This document shows, piece after piece, positions 1-10,996 of a stretch of DNA of 46,966 bases; position 1 is the stretch's first letter; each line of letters starts with the position of its first letter. The stretch comes from Sphingopyxis sp. RIFCSPHIGHO2_12_FULL_65_19 (GTDB taxonomy: Bacteria; Pseudomonadota; Alphaproteobacteria; Sphingomonadales; Sphingomonadaceae): assembly GCF_001830555.1 (NCBI RefSeq), contig NZ_MIAM01000023.1:2843-49808 (forward strand). The letters are read 5' to 3'. The notes under the pieces are model-generated. The model saw only the letters and a list, made by a program, of their open reading frames with translations, did no database searches and was not told where the DNA came from. Made by a program: the position numbers and the translations under genes.

Positions 1-404
1 TGGCGGGCGTGCTCTGGTCGCTGACGCTCAGCCTGTTCCTGCTGTTCAATCGCGATCGGATGCGGATGGGCGACCTGATTGCCGGGACGTGGGTGGTGAT
101 GGCGCAGCGCGTCAAGCTCGACGCCGATATCGCGACGGATGCATTGGGCGATGCGATGACGTTCAGCGAGGCCGAGCTCGCGGTCTACGGCATTTTCGAG
201 TTGCAGGAACTGGAGCGTGTCTTGCGCGGGCGCGACCCGCGCGCGATGCGCGACGTCGCCGACACGATCCGCGCCAAGATTGGACGACCCGTCGCCGAAG
301 AGGATGACGTGTTCCTGCTTTCCTATTACCGCCAATTGAAAGCCCGGCTCGAACGCAAGCTGCTGTTCGGGAAACGGCGAGAGGATAAATATGCCAGCGA
401 CTGA
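1..404 (+). CDS. RDD family membrane protein, C-terminal part (5' truncated by window)
   Basis: The reading frame is open to the left edge (first full codon at base 3), so only the C-terminal ~133 residues are present. The visible part starts inside a hydrophobic membrane segment (SLTLSLFLLFN) followed by RDRMRMGDLIAGTWVV, which matches the last conserved block of RDD domain proteins (polytopic inner-membrane proteins of poorly defined, possibly transport-related, function). A charged cytoplasmic tail of about 100 residues ends in KLLFGKRREDKYASD. The stop overlaps the start of the nitroreductase gene by 14 bases, so the two are probably cotranscribed. Family call rests on one motif plus the membrane segment. 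Confidence 0.7.
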   Translation, partial: AGVLWSLTLSLFLLFNRDRMRMGDLIAGTWVVMAQRVKLDADIATDALGDAMTFSEAELAVYGIFELQELERVLRGRDPRAMRDVADTIRAKIGRPVAEEDDVFLLSYYRQLKARLERKLLFGKRREDKYASD

Positions 405-1077
405 CATCAATGTGACGCAAGCGTTGCACGCGCGCCGTTCGGTGCGGGCTTTCACAGACAAGCCCGTCGACCCCGCGTTGCTCAAAGAGATTTTCGCCGC
501 GGCGCAGCGCGCGCCCTCGGGCGGCAACCTCCAGCCGTGGCAGGCCACGGTGCTGACCGGGGCGCCCTGGCAGGCGGTGAAGGACGCAGTCGCGGTCCGG
601 ATCGCGATGGGACGCGAAGGGTATGAGCCCGAATATGACATCTATCCCAAGGGGCTGACCGAACCGTGGGACGCCCGCCGCTTCGGCGTCGGCGAGGCGC
701 TCTACGCCTCGCTGGGCATCCCGCGCGAGGACAAGGCGGGGCGCCTCGCTCAGTTCATGGACAATTACCGTGGTTTCGGCGCACCCGTGATGCTTTTCCT
801 CCATTGTTCGCGCATCATGGGTCCACCGCAATGGTCGGACATGGGCATGTGGCTGCAATCGGTGATGCTGCTGCTCGTCGAACATGGGCTCGCAAGCTGC
901 CCGCAGGAATGTTGGGCGATGTACGGGGCGACGGTGCGCCGTACGTTGGCGCTCGACGACGGACAGATTTTGTTCACCGGGCTGGCGATCGGCCACGCCG
1001 ATCCCGCTGCTGCGGTGAACCAATGGGCGGTGCCGCGCGCGCCGCTGGACGAAGTGATTGATTGGCAGGGATTTTGA
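391..1077 (+). CDS. Nitroreductase family FMN-dependent oxidoreductase
   Basis: 228 aa, a normal size for the nitroreductase fold. The N-terminus has the FMN-phosphate binding pattern ARRSVRAF (residues 14-21) and APSGGNLQPW (41-50), the strongest family signatures; the C-terminal ILFTGLAIGHADP block is the other conserved element. These flavoenzymes reduce nitroaromatics, quinones or enones with NAD(P)H in the cytoplasm; the true substrate cannot be read from sequence. A GAGGA ribosome site at 381-385 lies inside the end of the preceding RDD gene, 5 bases before the ATG, supporting this start. A lipoprotein gene follows after two bases, so this is the middle of a three-gene unit. Confidence 0.88.
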   Translation: MPATDINVTQALHARRSVRAFTDKPVDPALLKEIFAAAQRAPSGGNLQPWQATVLTGAPWQAVKDAVAVRIAMGREGYEPEYDIYPKGLTEPWDARRFGVGEALYASLGIPREDKAGRLAQFMDNYRGFGAPVMLFLHCSRIMGPPQWSDMGMWLQSVMLLLVEHGLASCPQECWAMYGATVRRTLALDDGQILFTGLAIGHADPAAAVNQWAVPRAPLDEVIDWQGF

Positions 1078-1079
1078 CA

Positions 1080-1589
1080 ATGACAGGCAAGCAGGCGGGT
1101 TTTCGCTATGGCATCGGGGGGGCGTTGATGCTCATCGTCGCGGGCTGCGCCGCGATCCCGCAGCCCGAAGCCCCGCCCCCGGCACCGCGGCCGGTCGCCC
1201 CGGCGCCGACCCCCGCACCGCTGCCGACGTCGACCAAAGGCTGGGAAGACCGCGCGGTCGATCCCGGTGCGTGGCGTTACGATGCGGCCAGCCGCACCGC
1301 AGCCTTTGTCCCGACAGGCAGCGCGAATCCGCTATTGACGATGACGTGCAGCGGCGAGGCGATCCGCATGACCTCGGCACTTGTCGGGAATGTCAGCCTG
1401 CGCACCAGCGCCGGCACCGACCAGGTCCGCTTCGAAGGCGGCAATGCGAACCTCGCGGCCCGCGACCCGCGGCTCGACCGCATCGCGTTCAGCCGCGGCC
1501 GTTTCGCGCTGGAGACGCCGGGCGGCGGCGCCATGACGCTGCCCGTGCAGTCGGAGATCGGCCGGGTGATCGAGGATTGCCGGGGATAA
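1080..1589 (+). CDS. Predicted lipoprotein of unknown function
   Basis: 169 aa from the ATG at 1080, two bases after the nitroreductase stop; an in-frame TTG at 1062 would overlap that gene and is less likely. The N-terminus is basic, then hydrophobic (GGALMLIVAGC), and ends in a lipobox with Cys about residue 23, so it is probably lipid-anchored in the envelope. A Pro/Ala-rich linker (PQPEAPPPAPRPVAPAP) follows, then a globular domain of about 120 residues with two cysteines (TMTCSGEA and the C-terminal EDCRG) that could form a disulfide. I do not recognise the domain. Confidence 0.75.
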   Translation: MTGKQAGFRYGIGGALMLIVAGCAAIPQPEAPPPAPRPVAPAPTPAPLPTSTKGWEDRAVDPGAWRYDAASRTAAFVPTGSANPLLTMTCSGEAIRMTSALVGNVSLRTSAGTDQVRFEGGNANLAARDPRLDRIAFSRGRFALETPGGGAMTLPVQSEIGRVIEDCRG

Positions 1590-1637
1590 TTGGCGGGACG
1601 GCTTTGGGGTGGAGAGGGGACGTCCGCTCCGCCCTCT

Positions 1638-1710
1638 CGTCACCCCGGACTTGATCCGGGGTCCATGATTTCAGCGCCGTGATGGATCCCGGATCAAGTC
1701 CGGGATGACG
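1638..1710. repeat. REP-like palindrome pair (two inverted arms)
   Basis: Arm one (1638-1665) contains CCCCGGACTTGATCCGGGG, itself palindromic. Arm two (1683-1710) is its reverse complement with two changes and contains TCCCGGATCAAGTCCGGGA. The two differences fall at paired positions of each arm, so each arm still folds. A related copy lies at 39683-39710. Palindromes with the core GGACTTGATCC are common between genes in alphaproteobacteria; whether they serve as terminators, as RNA stabilisers or as mobile REP elements is not known from this sequence. Confidence 0.8.
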
Positions 1711-1755
1711 AAGAAAAAATGTCCGCAACCGGTCGTTTCGAGACAAAAAAGGAAT

Positions 1756-1780
1756 GCTTTCCTACATTATCCGGCGGTGC
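1756..1780 (+). repeat. Dispersed repeat fragment (GCTTTCCTACATT type)
   Basis: GCTTTCCTACATTATCCGGC and the following bases match, in reverse orientation, 17171-17197 and more loosely 20091-20117 (CGCTTTCCTGCATT). All three copies are intergenic, so this is a repeat family rather than a gene fragment. Its role is unknown. Confidence 0.6.
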
Positions 1781-1848
1781 CGGCCTTTGAACGGGTTCTT
1801 TGGATCGTCGACCTTCCCTATGCGCGCGCAATAGCCGGCATGGTTCCT

Positions 1849-1901
1849 AAGGCCACAAAGGACACAAATCGAACACGCACATACGGGGCTTTTGTGGCCT
1901 T
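1849..1901. repeat. Inverted repeat at 3' end of the lipoprotein gene
   Basis: AAGGCCACAAA (1849-1859) and TTTGTGGCCTT (1891-1901) form a perfect 11-bp inverted repeat with a 31-base spacer, overlapping the stop codon of the minus-strand gene. A related element with AAGCCACAAA arms lies at 20282-20332, also directly downstream of a minus-strand gene and in the same orientation. It may act in transcript ending or 3' stabilisation, but lacks a clear T-tract. Confidence 0.65.
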
Positions 1902-2334
1902 AACCGCCGAGTTGCACGGTCCCGCCCTTGATCCAGCCCCAGCGGCACGGGCCCTGATATTCGCGCGCGCTCTGCACCGACCTGCCGACGCCGCACATGT
2001 CCGGATCGGTGCCGGGTGCGGCAAAAACGATGCCGAACCAGGCGTCATTTTCGGCCGCTTCGCACAGCGACACGTTGGCGCCGCCCGCAAGCTTCGCCTT
2101 GACCGCACGCAGCTCGTTCGGCGCCCAATAGACGTCGGTTCCACCTTCACGCACCCGGCTGATGCTCGAACAGGCGGGCAGGCTGGGCCCTTCGGTGCCG
2201 ATCATCACCGCTCGCGTCGCCAGCGGTTCGCCCGCCACGGCGGGCGCATTGTCGGCGGGCGGCGCAGGCTGGCTGCATCCGGCAAGCGAAGCGAACAAAA
2301 GGGTGGCGATGGGCAGGAAGAGACGATGTTTCAT
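1900..2334 (-). CDS. Lipoprotein with SH3-like C-terminal region
   Basis: 144 aa from the ATG at 2334; the open frame runs further upstream, but only this start gives a clean signal sequence: MKHRLFLPIATLLFASLAGC, with lipobox LAGC at residues 17-20. After a short Ala/Pro linker there is a compact domain with four cysteines (LPACSS, VSLCEA, PDMCGV, GPCRWG) and a pattern VYWAPNELRAVKAKL-GGANVSLCE that resembles SH3-like folds used for peptidoglycan or ligand binding; this fold call is tentative. It is divergent from gyrB, with 107 bases between the start codons. Confidence 0.7.
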   Translation of the reverse strand: MKHRLFLPIATLLFASLAGCSQPAPPADNAPAVAGEPLATRAVMIGTEGPSLPACSSISRVREGGTDVYWAPNELRAVKAKLAGGANVSLCEAAENDAWFGIVFAAPGTDPDMCGVGRSVQSAREYQGPCRWGWIKGGTVQLGG

Positions 2335-2348
2335 ACCCCCGAAACTAG

Positions 2349-5018
<2,670 letters not shown>

Positions 5019-5087
5019 TTACAGTCACGGTTCCACCCGAAGCGTAGAAATCGCACATCCGGGCGTAAAATCACTGCAATCCAACGC

Positions 5088-5122
5088 GCGGCGGCTTGCC
5101 TTGTCAGGCCGCCGCTGCTTTT
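5088..5122 (+). terminator. Probable gyrB terminator
   Basis: GCGGCGGC (5088-5095) pairs perfectly with GCCGCCGC (5108-5115) around a 12-base loop, followed closely by TGCTTTT. It lies 70 bases after the gyrB stop and before the rlpA start. The T-tract is short, so efficiency is uncertain. Confidence 0.55.
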
Positions 5123-5150
5123 GGCGCTCCTCTGACAAGGGGATGATGTC

Positions 5151-5567
5151 ATGCGGGTCTTTTCTGCGATGATGATACCGCTTCTGCTGACGGCTTCGGC
5201 CGCTGCGCAAGAAGTCGAAATCACCAGCAATCCGATCGCCGAGATCGTTCAGCCAACCAGCATCGAAACCGAAATCGACGGCGGCATGGCGAGCTATTAC
5301 GGCAATGAACTCGCCGGCAACCGCACCGCCAGCGGCGAACGTTTCGATCCCGGCCAGCTCACCGCGGCGCATCGTTCGCTTCCCTTTGGCAGCATGGTGC
5401 GCGTCACCAATATGTCGAACGGCGACAGCGTGATCGTCCGCATCAACGACCGCGGTCCCTTTTCGCGCGGCCGCGTGATCGACGTCAGCCACGCCGCCGC
5501 GCGCGAAATCGGCATGCACCGCAGCGGCACCGCGCGCGTGAAGCTGGCGCTGCTCAACGACGACTAG
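5151..5567 (+). CDS. rlpA: RlpA-like septal lytic transglycosylase, short form
   Basis: 138 aa. An N-terminal signal peptide ([19 protein letters not shown]) lacks a lipobox Cys, so the product is probably soluble in the periplasm rather than a lipoprotein. Residues 45-137 form the double-psi beta-barrel of Rlp[19 protein letters not shown] and RINDRGPF, with His74 and Asp100 at the positions that in Pseudomonas RlpA are needed for cleaving denuded glycan. There is no C-terminal SPOR domain, so septal targeting, if any, must work otherwise. It converges on the glutaminase gene with two bases between the stop codons. Confidence 0.85.
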   Translation: MRVFSAMMIPLLLTASAAAQEVEITSNPIAEIVQPTSIETEIDGGMASYYGNELAGNRTASGERFDPGQLTAAHRSLPFGSMVRVTNMSNGDSVIVRINDRGPFSRGRVIDVSHAAAREIGMHRSGTARVKLALLNDD

Positions 5568-5569
5568 GT

Positions 5570-6499
5570 TTAGTCGAACACCGACCAGCCGGCGGCGTAA
5601 GCGAAATGTTCGAGTGCGACGGCGCCCGCGAGTGACGTCCCTGCCTCGTTGAGCGCGGGCGACCAGACCGCGATCGATCCCTGCCCCGGCGCGATGCAGA
5701 GGATGCCGCCACCGACGCCGCTCTTGCCCGGCAAGCCAACGCGAAAGGCAAATTCGCCGCTGTTGTCGTAATGCCCGCACAGCATCATGATCGCGTTGAT
5801 ACGGCGCGCACGGTGCGCCTCGACGATTTGTTCGCCGGTGAACGGGTCGCGGCCTTCCATCGCCAGAAACAGTCCGGCGCGGGCGAGCTGGCGACAGCTC
5901 ATCGCGATCGCGCATTGGCGGAAATAGACCCCGACGACGGTTTCGACCGGATGGGTAAGATTGCCGAACGCGTCCATGAAATGCGCCAGACTGCGATTGC
6001 GGGCGCCCGTTTCGGATTCGGAAAAGGCGACGTCGAAGTCGATTTCGACCCTGTCGTCGCCTGCCCGCGCGCGCATGAAATCGACAATTTCTTCGGCCAC
6101 CGCATCGCCGGCTCGCCCGTCGATCAGCCGGTCGGTGGTCGCGATCGCGCCCGCGTTGATCAGCGGGTTGCGCGGGATGCCCTGTTCGCTTTCGAGCTGA
6201 ACGACCGAATTGAACGCGCTGCCCGACGGCTCGCGCCCGACGCTGGTCCACAGGTCGCTGCCGACACGGCGCAGCGCAAGCGCCAGGGTGAACACCTTTG
6301 ACACCGACTGGATCGAAAAAGGTTCGTCGGCGTCGCCCGAGGCGTGGACGGTGCCGTCGGGCAGCGCGAGTGCAAAACCGAGCTTGGCCGGATCGACCTT
6401 CGCCAACGCCGGAATATAATCGGCAACGCGCCCTTTGCCGAGCTGCGCGGCGGCCAGCGTCATGGCCTCGTCGATATGGCTCCGCAGATCGTCGGTCAT
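5570..6499 (-). CDS. glsA: Glutaminase A
   Basis: 309 aa, the usual length for bacterial beta-lactamase-fold glutaminases, which hydrolyse L-glutamine to glutamate and ammonia in the cytoplasm. The SxxK catalytic pair is present as Ser65-Val-Ser-Lys68 in [10 protein letters not shown]. Other family blocks are visible: [19 protein letters not shown], the conserved tyrosine in GVYFRQCAI, and [11 protein letters not shown] near the C-terminus. The ATG at 6499 gives a standard N-terminus ([12 protein letters not shown]). It is divergent from the helicase gene with 53 bases between start codons. Confidence 0.95.
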   Translation of the reverse strand: MTDDLRSHIDEAMTLAAAQLGKGRVADYIPALAKVDPAKLGFALALPDGTVHASGDADEPFSIQSVSKVFTLALALRRVGSDLWTSVGREPSGSAFNSVVQLESEQGIPRNPLINAGAIATTDRLIDGRAGDAVAEEIVDFMRARAGDDRVEIDFDVAFSESETGARNRSLAHFMDAFGNLTHPVETVVGVYFRQCAIAMSCRQLARAGLFLAMEGRDPFTGEQIVEAHRARRINAIMMLCGHYDNSGEFAFRVGLPGKSGVGGGILCIAPGQGSIAVWSPALNEAGTSLAGAVALEHFAYAAGWSVFD

Positions 6500-6552
6500 C
6501 GCATCCGCCTAGCACAGTTGCTCACGCGATGCGCCTGTGACACGACATTGCC

Positions 6553-8973
6553 ATGCCGCCGCCCGCCCTTCCCGCCCCTTTCGCCGATTGGTTCGCCGCG
6601 CGCGGTTGGCGGCTCAGGAAGCATCAGGTCGATATGCTGGGCGCGGGCGAGAGCGGCGAGAGTGCGCTGCTCGTCGCCGCGACCGGGGCGGGCAAGACCC
6701 TTTCGGGCTTCCTGCCGACGCTCGTCGACCTGGCGCGGCACCCCACCGACCGGCTGCACACGCTATATGTCTCCCCGCTGAAAGCCCTCGCGGCCGACGT
6801 CGAACGCAACCTCCTCGGCCCGATCGCGGAGATGGACCTCGACATCAGCGTCGAAAGCCGCAGCGGCGACACAAGTTCGGACAAGAAGGCGCGGCAGCGC
6901 AGTCGGCCGCCCAACATCCTGCTGACGACACCCGAATCGCTGTCGCTGCTGCTGTCCTATCCGGACAGTTTCACGATGTTCGCCGATTTGAAGACGGTGG
7001 TGATCGACGAGATCCACGCCTTTGCGCCGGGCAAGCGCGGCGATCTGCTCAGCCTTGCGCTCGCGCGGCTTCAGATGATCGCGCCCGGGCTGCGCCGTGT
7101 CGGCCTGTCGGCGACGATCGCCGATACCGCCGCCTATCGCAGCTGGCTGGCTCCCAAAGGCGAGGTCGACGCGGTGACGCTGGTCGAAGGCGAGGCGGGT
7201 GCCGATCCGGACATCGACATTCTGTTGCCCGAGGGCGCGGTGCCATGGGCGGGGCATTCGGGGCGCTATGCCGTTCACCAGGTGATGGAGGAGGTCGCGA
7301 AGAACCGCACCACGATCATCTTTTGCAACACCCGCGGCCTCGCAGAGCTGATCTTTCAGGAGCTGTGGAAGGTCAACGACCTGTCACTGCCAATCGCGAT
7401 CCACCACGGCAGCCTCGACCGCGAGGCGCGCCAGCGTGCCGAGGCGGCGATGGCCGAGGGGCGATTGCGCGCGCTGGTGGCAACCTCCAGCCTCGACCTG
7501 GGGCTCGACTGGGGCGATGTCGATTGCGTGATCCAGATGGGGGCGCCCAAGGGGTCGTCGCGACTGCTCCAGCGCATCGGCCGCGCCAACCACCGGCTTG
7601 ACGAGCCGAGCAAGGCGCTAATCGTGCCGGGCAATCGTTTTGAATATCTGGAGGCGCAGGCGGCGCTCGATGCGGTCGACGCGGGCGAGCGCGACGCCGA
7701 CCGCTTTCGCCCCGGTGCGCTCGACGTGCTCGCGCAGCATGTCATGGCGCTTGCCTGTGCCGCTCCGTTCAAGGAAGCCGAACTGCTCGCGGAAATCCGG
7801 TCGGCGACGCCCTATCGCTGGATCGATGCGGACATGTTCGCACGGTTGCTCGGCTTTGTCCGCGACGGTGGCTATGCGCTCAAAAGTTACGATCGGTTCC
7901 GCCGACTCGCGCCCGATGGCGAAGGCGGTTGGCGCATCGCACACCCGCGACTCGCCGCGCAGCACCGGCTGAACGCCGGAATCATCGTCGACGCACCGAC
8001 GCTCGACGTGCGGTTCAAAAACGGCCGGCGCCTCGGCAGCGTCGAGGAATATTTCGCAAGCACGCTAACCCCAGGCGACACTTTCGCTTTTGCCGGCCTC
8101 AGCCTTGAGGTCGAGGGTATCCGCGACAGCGATATCCTTGTCCGCGCGACGACGAAGCCGGCACGCATCCCTTCCTATGTCGGCGCACGGATGGCGCTTT
8201 CGACGCGGCTGGCCGACCGGGTGCGAGGCTTCCTCGGCGATCCGACAAGCTGGCAACGCTTTCCCGAGGATGTCCGCTTCTGGCTGGAGATGCAGGCGCT
8301 GCGGTCGGTGCTGCCGCGCCCCGGCGAACTGCTCGTCGAAACCTTTCCGCACGAAGGCGCGCATTACCTCGTCGCCTATCCGTTCGAGGGGTGGAACGCC
8401 CACCAGTCGCTCGGCATGTTGATCAGCAAACGGATGGAGCGCGCAGGGCTCCAGCCGCTGGGCTTTGTTGCCTCGGACTATGCGCTTGCAATCTGGTCGC
8501 TCCGCCCCGTTACCGATCCCGCGCTCCTGTTCGACCCGGCGATCCTCGAGGACGAGTTTGTCGAATGGGTCGAGGGATCGCATCTGTTGAAACGCGCCTT
8601 CCGCGAGGTTGCGGTGATCGGCGGGCTGATCGAGCGCCAGCATCCCGGCAAGCGCAAGACGGGCAAGCAGGTCACTTTTTCGACCGACCTGATCTTTGAC
8701 GTGCTGCGCAAATATGAACCCGACCATCTGTTGCTGGAGGCCGCATGGGCCGACGCCCGCGAGCGGCTGACCGACGTCGCGCGGCTGGGTGACCTGCTCG
8801 ACCGCGCGGCAGGAACGATGCTCCACCAGCGGCTCGACCGCATCAGCCCGCTGGCAATTCCGGTGCTCGTGCTGATCGGGCGCGAAAATGTCGCCGCTGC
8901 CGACATCGACGACGCGCTGCTCGGCGAACTCGCCGACACACTCGCCGAACAGGCCATGCGCGTCGACCGATGA
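6553..8973 (+). CDS. Ligase-associated DNA damage response DEXH-box helicase (Lhr-like)
   Basis: 806 aa, matching the shorter Lhr-type helicases rather than full-length Lhr (about 1500). Superfamily 2 motifs are clear: ATGAGKT (43-49), TTPESL (125-130), DEIH (152-155), GLSATIAD, and motifs V/VI in ATSSLDLGLDWGDVD and QRIGRANHR. The C-terminal half fits the Lhr winged-helix and DEAD/H-associated region. Such helicases are grouped with a ligase, a metallo-beta-lactamase nuclease and the phosphoesterase PdeM. PdeM is encoded 1.1 kb downstream, while ligase and nuclease genes are not in this window. A protease gene lies between helicase and PdeM. It probably acts on DNA, or DNA:RNA hybrids, during repair. 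Confidence 0.9.
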   Translation: MPPPALPAPFADWFAARGWRLRKHQVDMLGAGESGESALLVAATGAGKTLSGFLPTLVDLARHPTDRLHTLYVSPLKALAADVERNLLGPIAEMDLDISVESRSGDTSSDKKARQRSRPPNILLTTPESLSLLLSYPDSFTMFADLKTVVIDEIHAFAPGKRGDLLSLALARLQMIAPGLRRVGLSATIADTAAYRSWLAPKGEVDAVTLVEGEAGADPDIDILLPEGAVPWAGHSGRYAVHQVMEEVAKNRTTIIFCNTRGLAELIFQELWKVNDLSLPIAIHHGSLDREARQRAEAAMAEGRLRALVATSSLDLGLDWGDVDCVIQMGAPKGSSRLLQRIGRANHRLDEPSKALIVPGNRFEYLEAQAALDAVDAGERDADRFRPGALDVLAQHVMALACAAPFKEAELLAEIRSATPYRWIDADMFARLLGFVRDGGYALKSYDRFRRLAPDGEGGWRIAHPRLAAQHRLNAGIIVDAPTLDVRFKNGRRLGSVEEYFASTLTPGDTFAFAGLSLEVEGIRDSDILVRATTKPARIPSYVGARMALSTRLADRVRGFLGDPTSWQRFPEDVRFWLEMQALRSVLPRPGELLVETFPHEGAHYLVAYPFEGWNAHQSLGMLISKRMERAGLQPLGFVASDYALAIWSLRPVTDPALLFDPAILEDEFVEWVEGSHLLKRAFREVAVIGGLIERQHPGKRKTGKQVTFSTDLIFDVLRKYEPDHLLLEAAWADARERLTDVARLGDLLDRAAGTMLHQRLDRISPLAIPVLVLIGRENVAAADIDDALLGELADTLAEQAMRVDR

Positions 8974-9042
8974 CCGGCGTTTCGCTTGCCGCAAAGGCCG
9001 ATCAAGCGTAGATTACTGTCAAACATAAAGAGGATGCCAGCG

Positions 9043-10080
9043 ATGACCAAAGCTATCCAGCGGTCCGCCCTGTGTGCGCTGCTGTTCGCCGCCCCCGCGC
9101 TGGTCGGCGCGACGCCGGCGCCGGCCGACCCGGCGTCCATTCCCGCCGCTTCCCCAGTTGCCGCGGGCGAGCTCGTTGCCCCGCCCGTGATCGTCGCCCC
9201 ATTCATCGAGCCTTTCGATCTCGATGCGTCGCGGCGCATGGCGGTGAAGGTGATGGTCGGAGGACAGGGGCCGTTTTCGTTCCTGGTCGACACCGGCGCC
9301 GAACGCACGGTGATCGCGCGCGAACTGGCACAGCGGCTGGGGCTGACCGAGGGCGCCAAGCTGCGGCTCGCAACGATCGGCGGATCGGCCACCGTTCCGA
9401 GCTACCGCGTCGCGGCGCTCCAGATGTCCAAGCTCCACCTCGCATCGGTTGAGGCGCCCGCCTTTTTCGGGCGGCATATCGGCGCCGCGGGGCTGATCGG
9501 GGTCGACATGCTCGAGGAACGCCGTGTGCTGATCGATTTCCGCAAGGAAAGCATGCAGATATTGCAAACTCGCCGCCGCGCCCAGCCGATCATTCGCGAC
9601 GATGACGCGATCGTCGTTACCGCGCGCAATTCGGCAGGGCGGCTGATCCTGTCGGACGCGCGGCTGAACGGCAGACGCATCGACGTCATCGTCGACACCG
9701 GCGCGCAGACAAGCGTCGGCAACATGGCGCTGCAACGGTTGGTCGCGGCCAAGCGCGCGAACCGCTTTCCCTTTACCGCAACAACCTTGGGTGCGGTGAC
9801 CGGCGAAGACGTTCCAGCACTGCATACCGCGATCAAACGCATCGTGATCAACGGCATGGACGTCAACGACCTGCCCGTCGCTTTCGCCGACGGTCAGGCC
9901 TTTCGCGCGCTGGGCCTGCACGAGCGCCCCGCGCTGCTGCTCGGTATGGACAGCCTGTCGCTGTTCGACCGGGTCGAGATCGATTTCCCGAACAAGCGCG
10001 TTGTGTTCGACCTGCCCGACGAAGCGAGCCACCGGGCCAACCAACGCTTCGCCGCAAACATGGTGATGCGGGGCAGTTAG
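9043..10080 (+). CDS. Exported two-domain retropepsin-like aspartic protease
   Basis: 345 aa from the ATG at 9043, which has an AAAGAGG ribosome site nine bases upstream; the frame stays open to 8986 but those codons lack a site. The N-terminus is a signal peptide (AIQRSALCALLFAAPALVGA) with an Ala/Pro linker. Two retropepsin-like repeats follow, each with the active motif: FLVDTGAERTVI (Asp83) and VIVDTGAQTSVG (Asp218), and each ending in a strand-rich block with a GVDMLEE or GMDSLSLF element. Two DTG motifs in one chain suggest an intramolecular pseudo-dimer, unlike viral homodimers. Substrate is unknown; export places it in the periplasm. It sits between the helicase and PdeM genes. Confidence 0.85.
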   Translation: MTKAIQRSALCALLFAAPALVGATPAPADPASIPAASPVAAGELVAPPVIVAPFIEPFDLDASRRMAVKVMVGGQGPFSFLVDTGAERTVIARELAQRLGLTEGAKLRLATIGGSATVPSYRVAALQMSKLHLASVEAPAFFGRHIGAAGLIGVDMLEERRVLIDFRKESMQILQTRRRAQPIIRDDDAIVVTARNSAGRLILSDARLNGRRIDVIVDTGAQTSVGNMALQRLVAAKRANRFPFTATTLGAVTGEDVPALHTAIKRIVINGMDVNDLPVAFADGQAFRALGLHERPALLLGMDSLSLFDRVEIDFPNKRVVFDLPDEASHRANQRFAANMVMRGS

Positions 10081-10120
10081 GGCGCTTGCGGGGCGCCGAC
10101 GGCACCGGCATAGCGGCGCC

Positions 10121-10837
10121 ATGTCCGCCGCGCCGACCTTTGACTTTGCGGGCCAGCCGTTTCGGATGCTGGCCGACCGCGCGCTGTTCTGGCCGCGCCA
10201 CCGCGCGCTGATCGTTGCCGACCTGCATCTGGAAAAGGCGAGCTGGTATGCCTCTTTGGGCCAGCCCCTGCCCCCCTATGACAGCCATGACACGCTCGAC
10301 CGGCTTGCGGCGCTCGCCGCCGAAACCGGCGCACGCGCGATCTGGTGCCTCGGCGATAGTTTCCACGACCGGGATGCGGCCCAACGAATCGTTCCCGCAG
10401 TGGCCGAACGATTGGCGGGGCAGGCGGCGGCAGCGAAATTGCTGTGGATCGCGGGCAATCACGACGGGCTCACCGGCGGCGCATGGGGCGGCGAGGTCGC
10501 CGACGAACTGGTCGTCGACGGCATCGTTTTTCGCCATCAGAGCAAGCTCCACGAGAAGCGGCCCGAAATTTCGGGGCATTTCCACCCCAAACTGCGGCTC
10601 AACGTCCGCGGCCGCACGATTTCGCGGCCCTGTTTCGCGGGCGATGCGCAGCGATTGATTCTGCCGGCGTTCGGCAGCCTGACGGGCGGCCTGGCCGCCG
10701 AAGACCCGGTGATCGCGGCAAATTTTCCCGGACCCTATGCCGCGATGCTCGTCGCGCGCGGTCGGCATCTCCGCTTCCCGTGCCCCGGTCGCGGCGTCGA
10801 TGACGCTACGGCAACCCCCGCCGACGCGACCAACTAG
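10121..10837 (+). CDS. pdeM: Ligase-associated DNA damage response phosphoesterase/endonuclease PdeM
   Basis: 238 aa. Calcineurin-like metallophosphoesterase with the metal ligands in order: VADLHLEK (Asp34, His36), CLGDSFHD, IAGNHDG and EISGHFHPK. The WPRHRALIVADLHLEKASWYA opening is typical of the PdeM family, which co-occurs with the DEXH helicase encoded upstream. The start at 10121 is 40 bases after the protease stop, without an obvious ribosome site, so translation may be coupled or the three genes may not form one operon. The C-terminal 25 residues (PCPGRGVDDATATPADATN) are extra and likely disordered. Confidence 0.9.
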   Translation: MSAAPTFDFAGQPFRMLADRALFWPRHRALIVADLHLEKASWYASLGQPLPPYDSHDTLDRLAALAAETGARAIWCLGDSFHDRDAAQRIVPAVAERLAGQAAAAKLLWIAGNHDGLTGGAWGGEVADELVVDGIVFRHQSKLHEKRPEISGHFHPKLRLNVRGRTISRPCFAGDAQRLILPAFGSLTGGLAAEDPVIAANFPGPYAAMLVARGRHLRFPCPGRGVDDATATPADATN

Positions 10838-10854
10838 GCCCTAAGCCTCACCGA

Positions 10855-10874
10855 ACAGGCGCTTTTCCGCCTGT
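10855..10874. terminator. Hairpin downstream of pdeM
   Basis: ACAGGCG (10855-10861) and CGCCTGT (10868-10874) form a perfect 7-bp stem around CTTTTC. No T-tract follows on the plus strand, so termination of pdeM is only possible, not shown. Confidence 0.35.
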
Positions 10875-10996
10875 GACCAAAAAGCATCACCCGATCAAAA
10901 ACGACGCAAAAGCGTGGCTTCGGCTGGATTGGCCGCGCAATTGAGTTATGCTCGCTCCGCAACAAAAATAATGAAATGTTGAGAGGAGTGCCCGAT

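Larger units (their letters stand above)
1590..1899. other. 310-bp intergenic region filled with repeats
   Basis: No convincing gene is seen between the lipoprotein stop and the convergent minus-strand lipoprotein. The stretch holds a palindromic repeat pair (1638-1710), a fragment of a second dispersed repeat (1756-1780) and a long-armed inverted repeat touching the stop codon of the next gene (1849-1901). The open frame across 1705-2436 on the plus strand is an artefact of GC-rich antisense sequence. Confidence 0.7.

Noticed and set aside
10871-10891. CRP-like site TGTGACCAAAAAGCATCACC upstream of receptor copy 1
   Set aside because: Half-site spacing is ten bases instead of six and it overlaps the hairpin after pdeM; not convincing as an operator.
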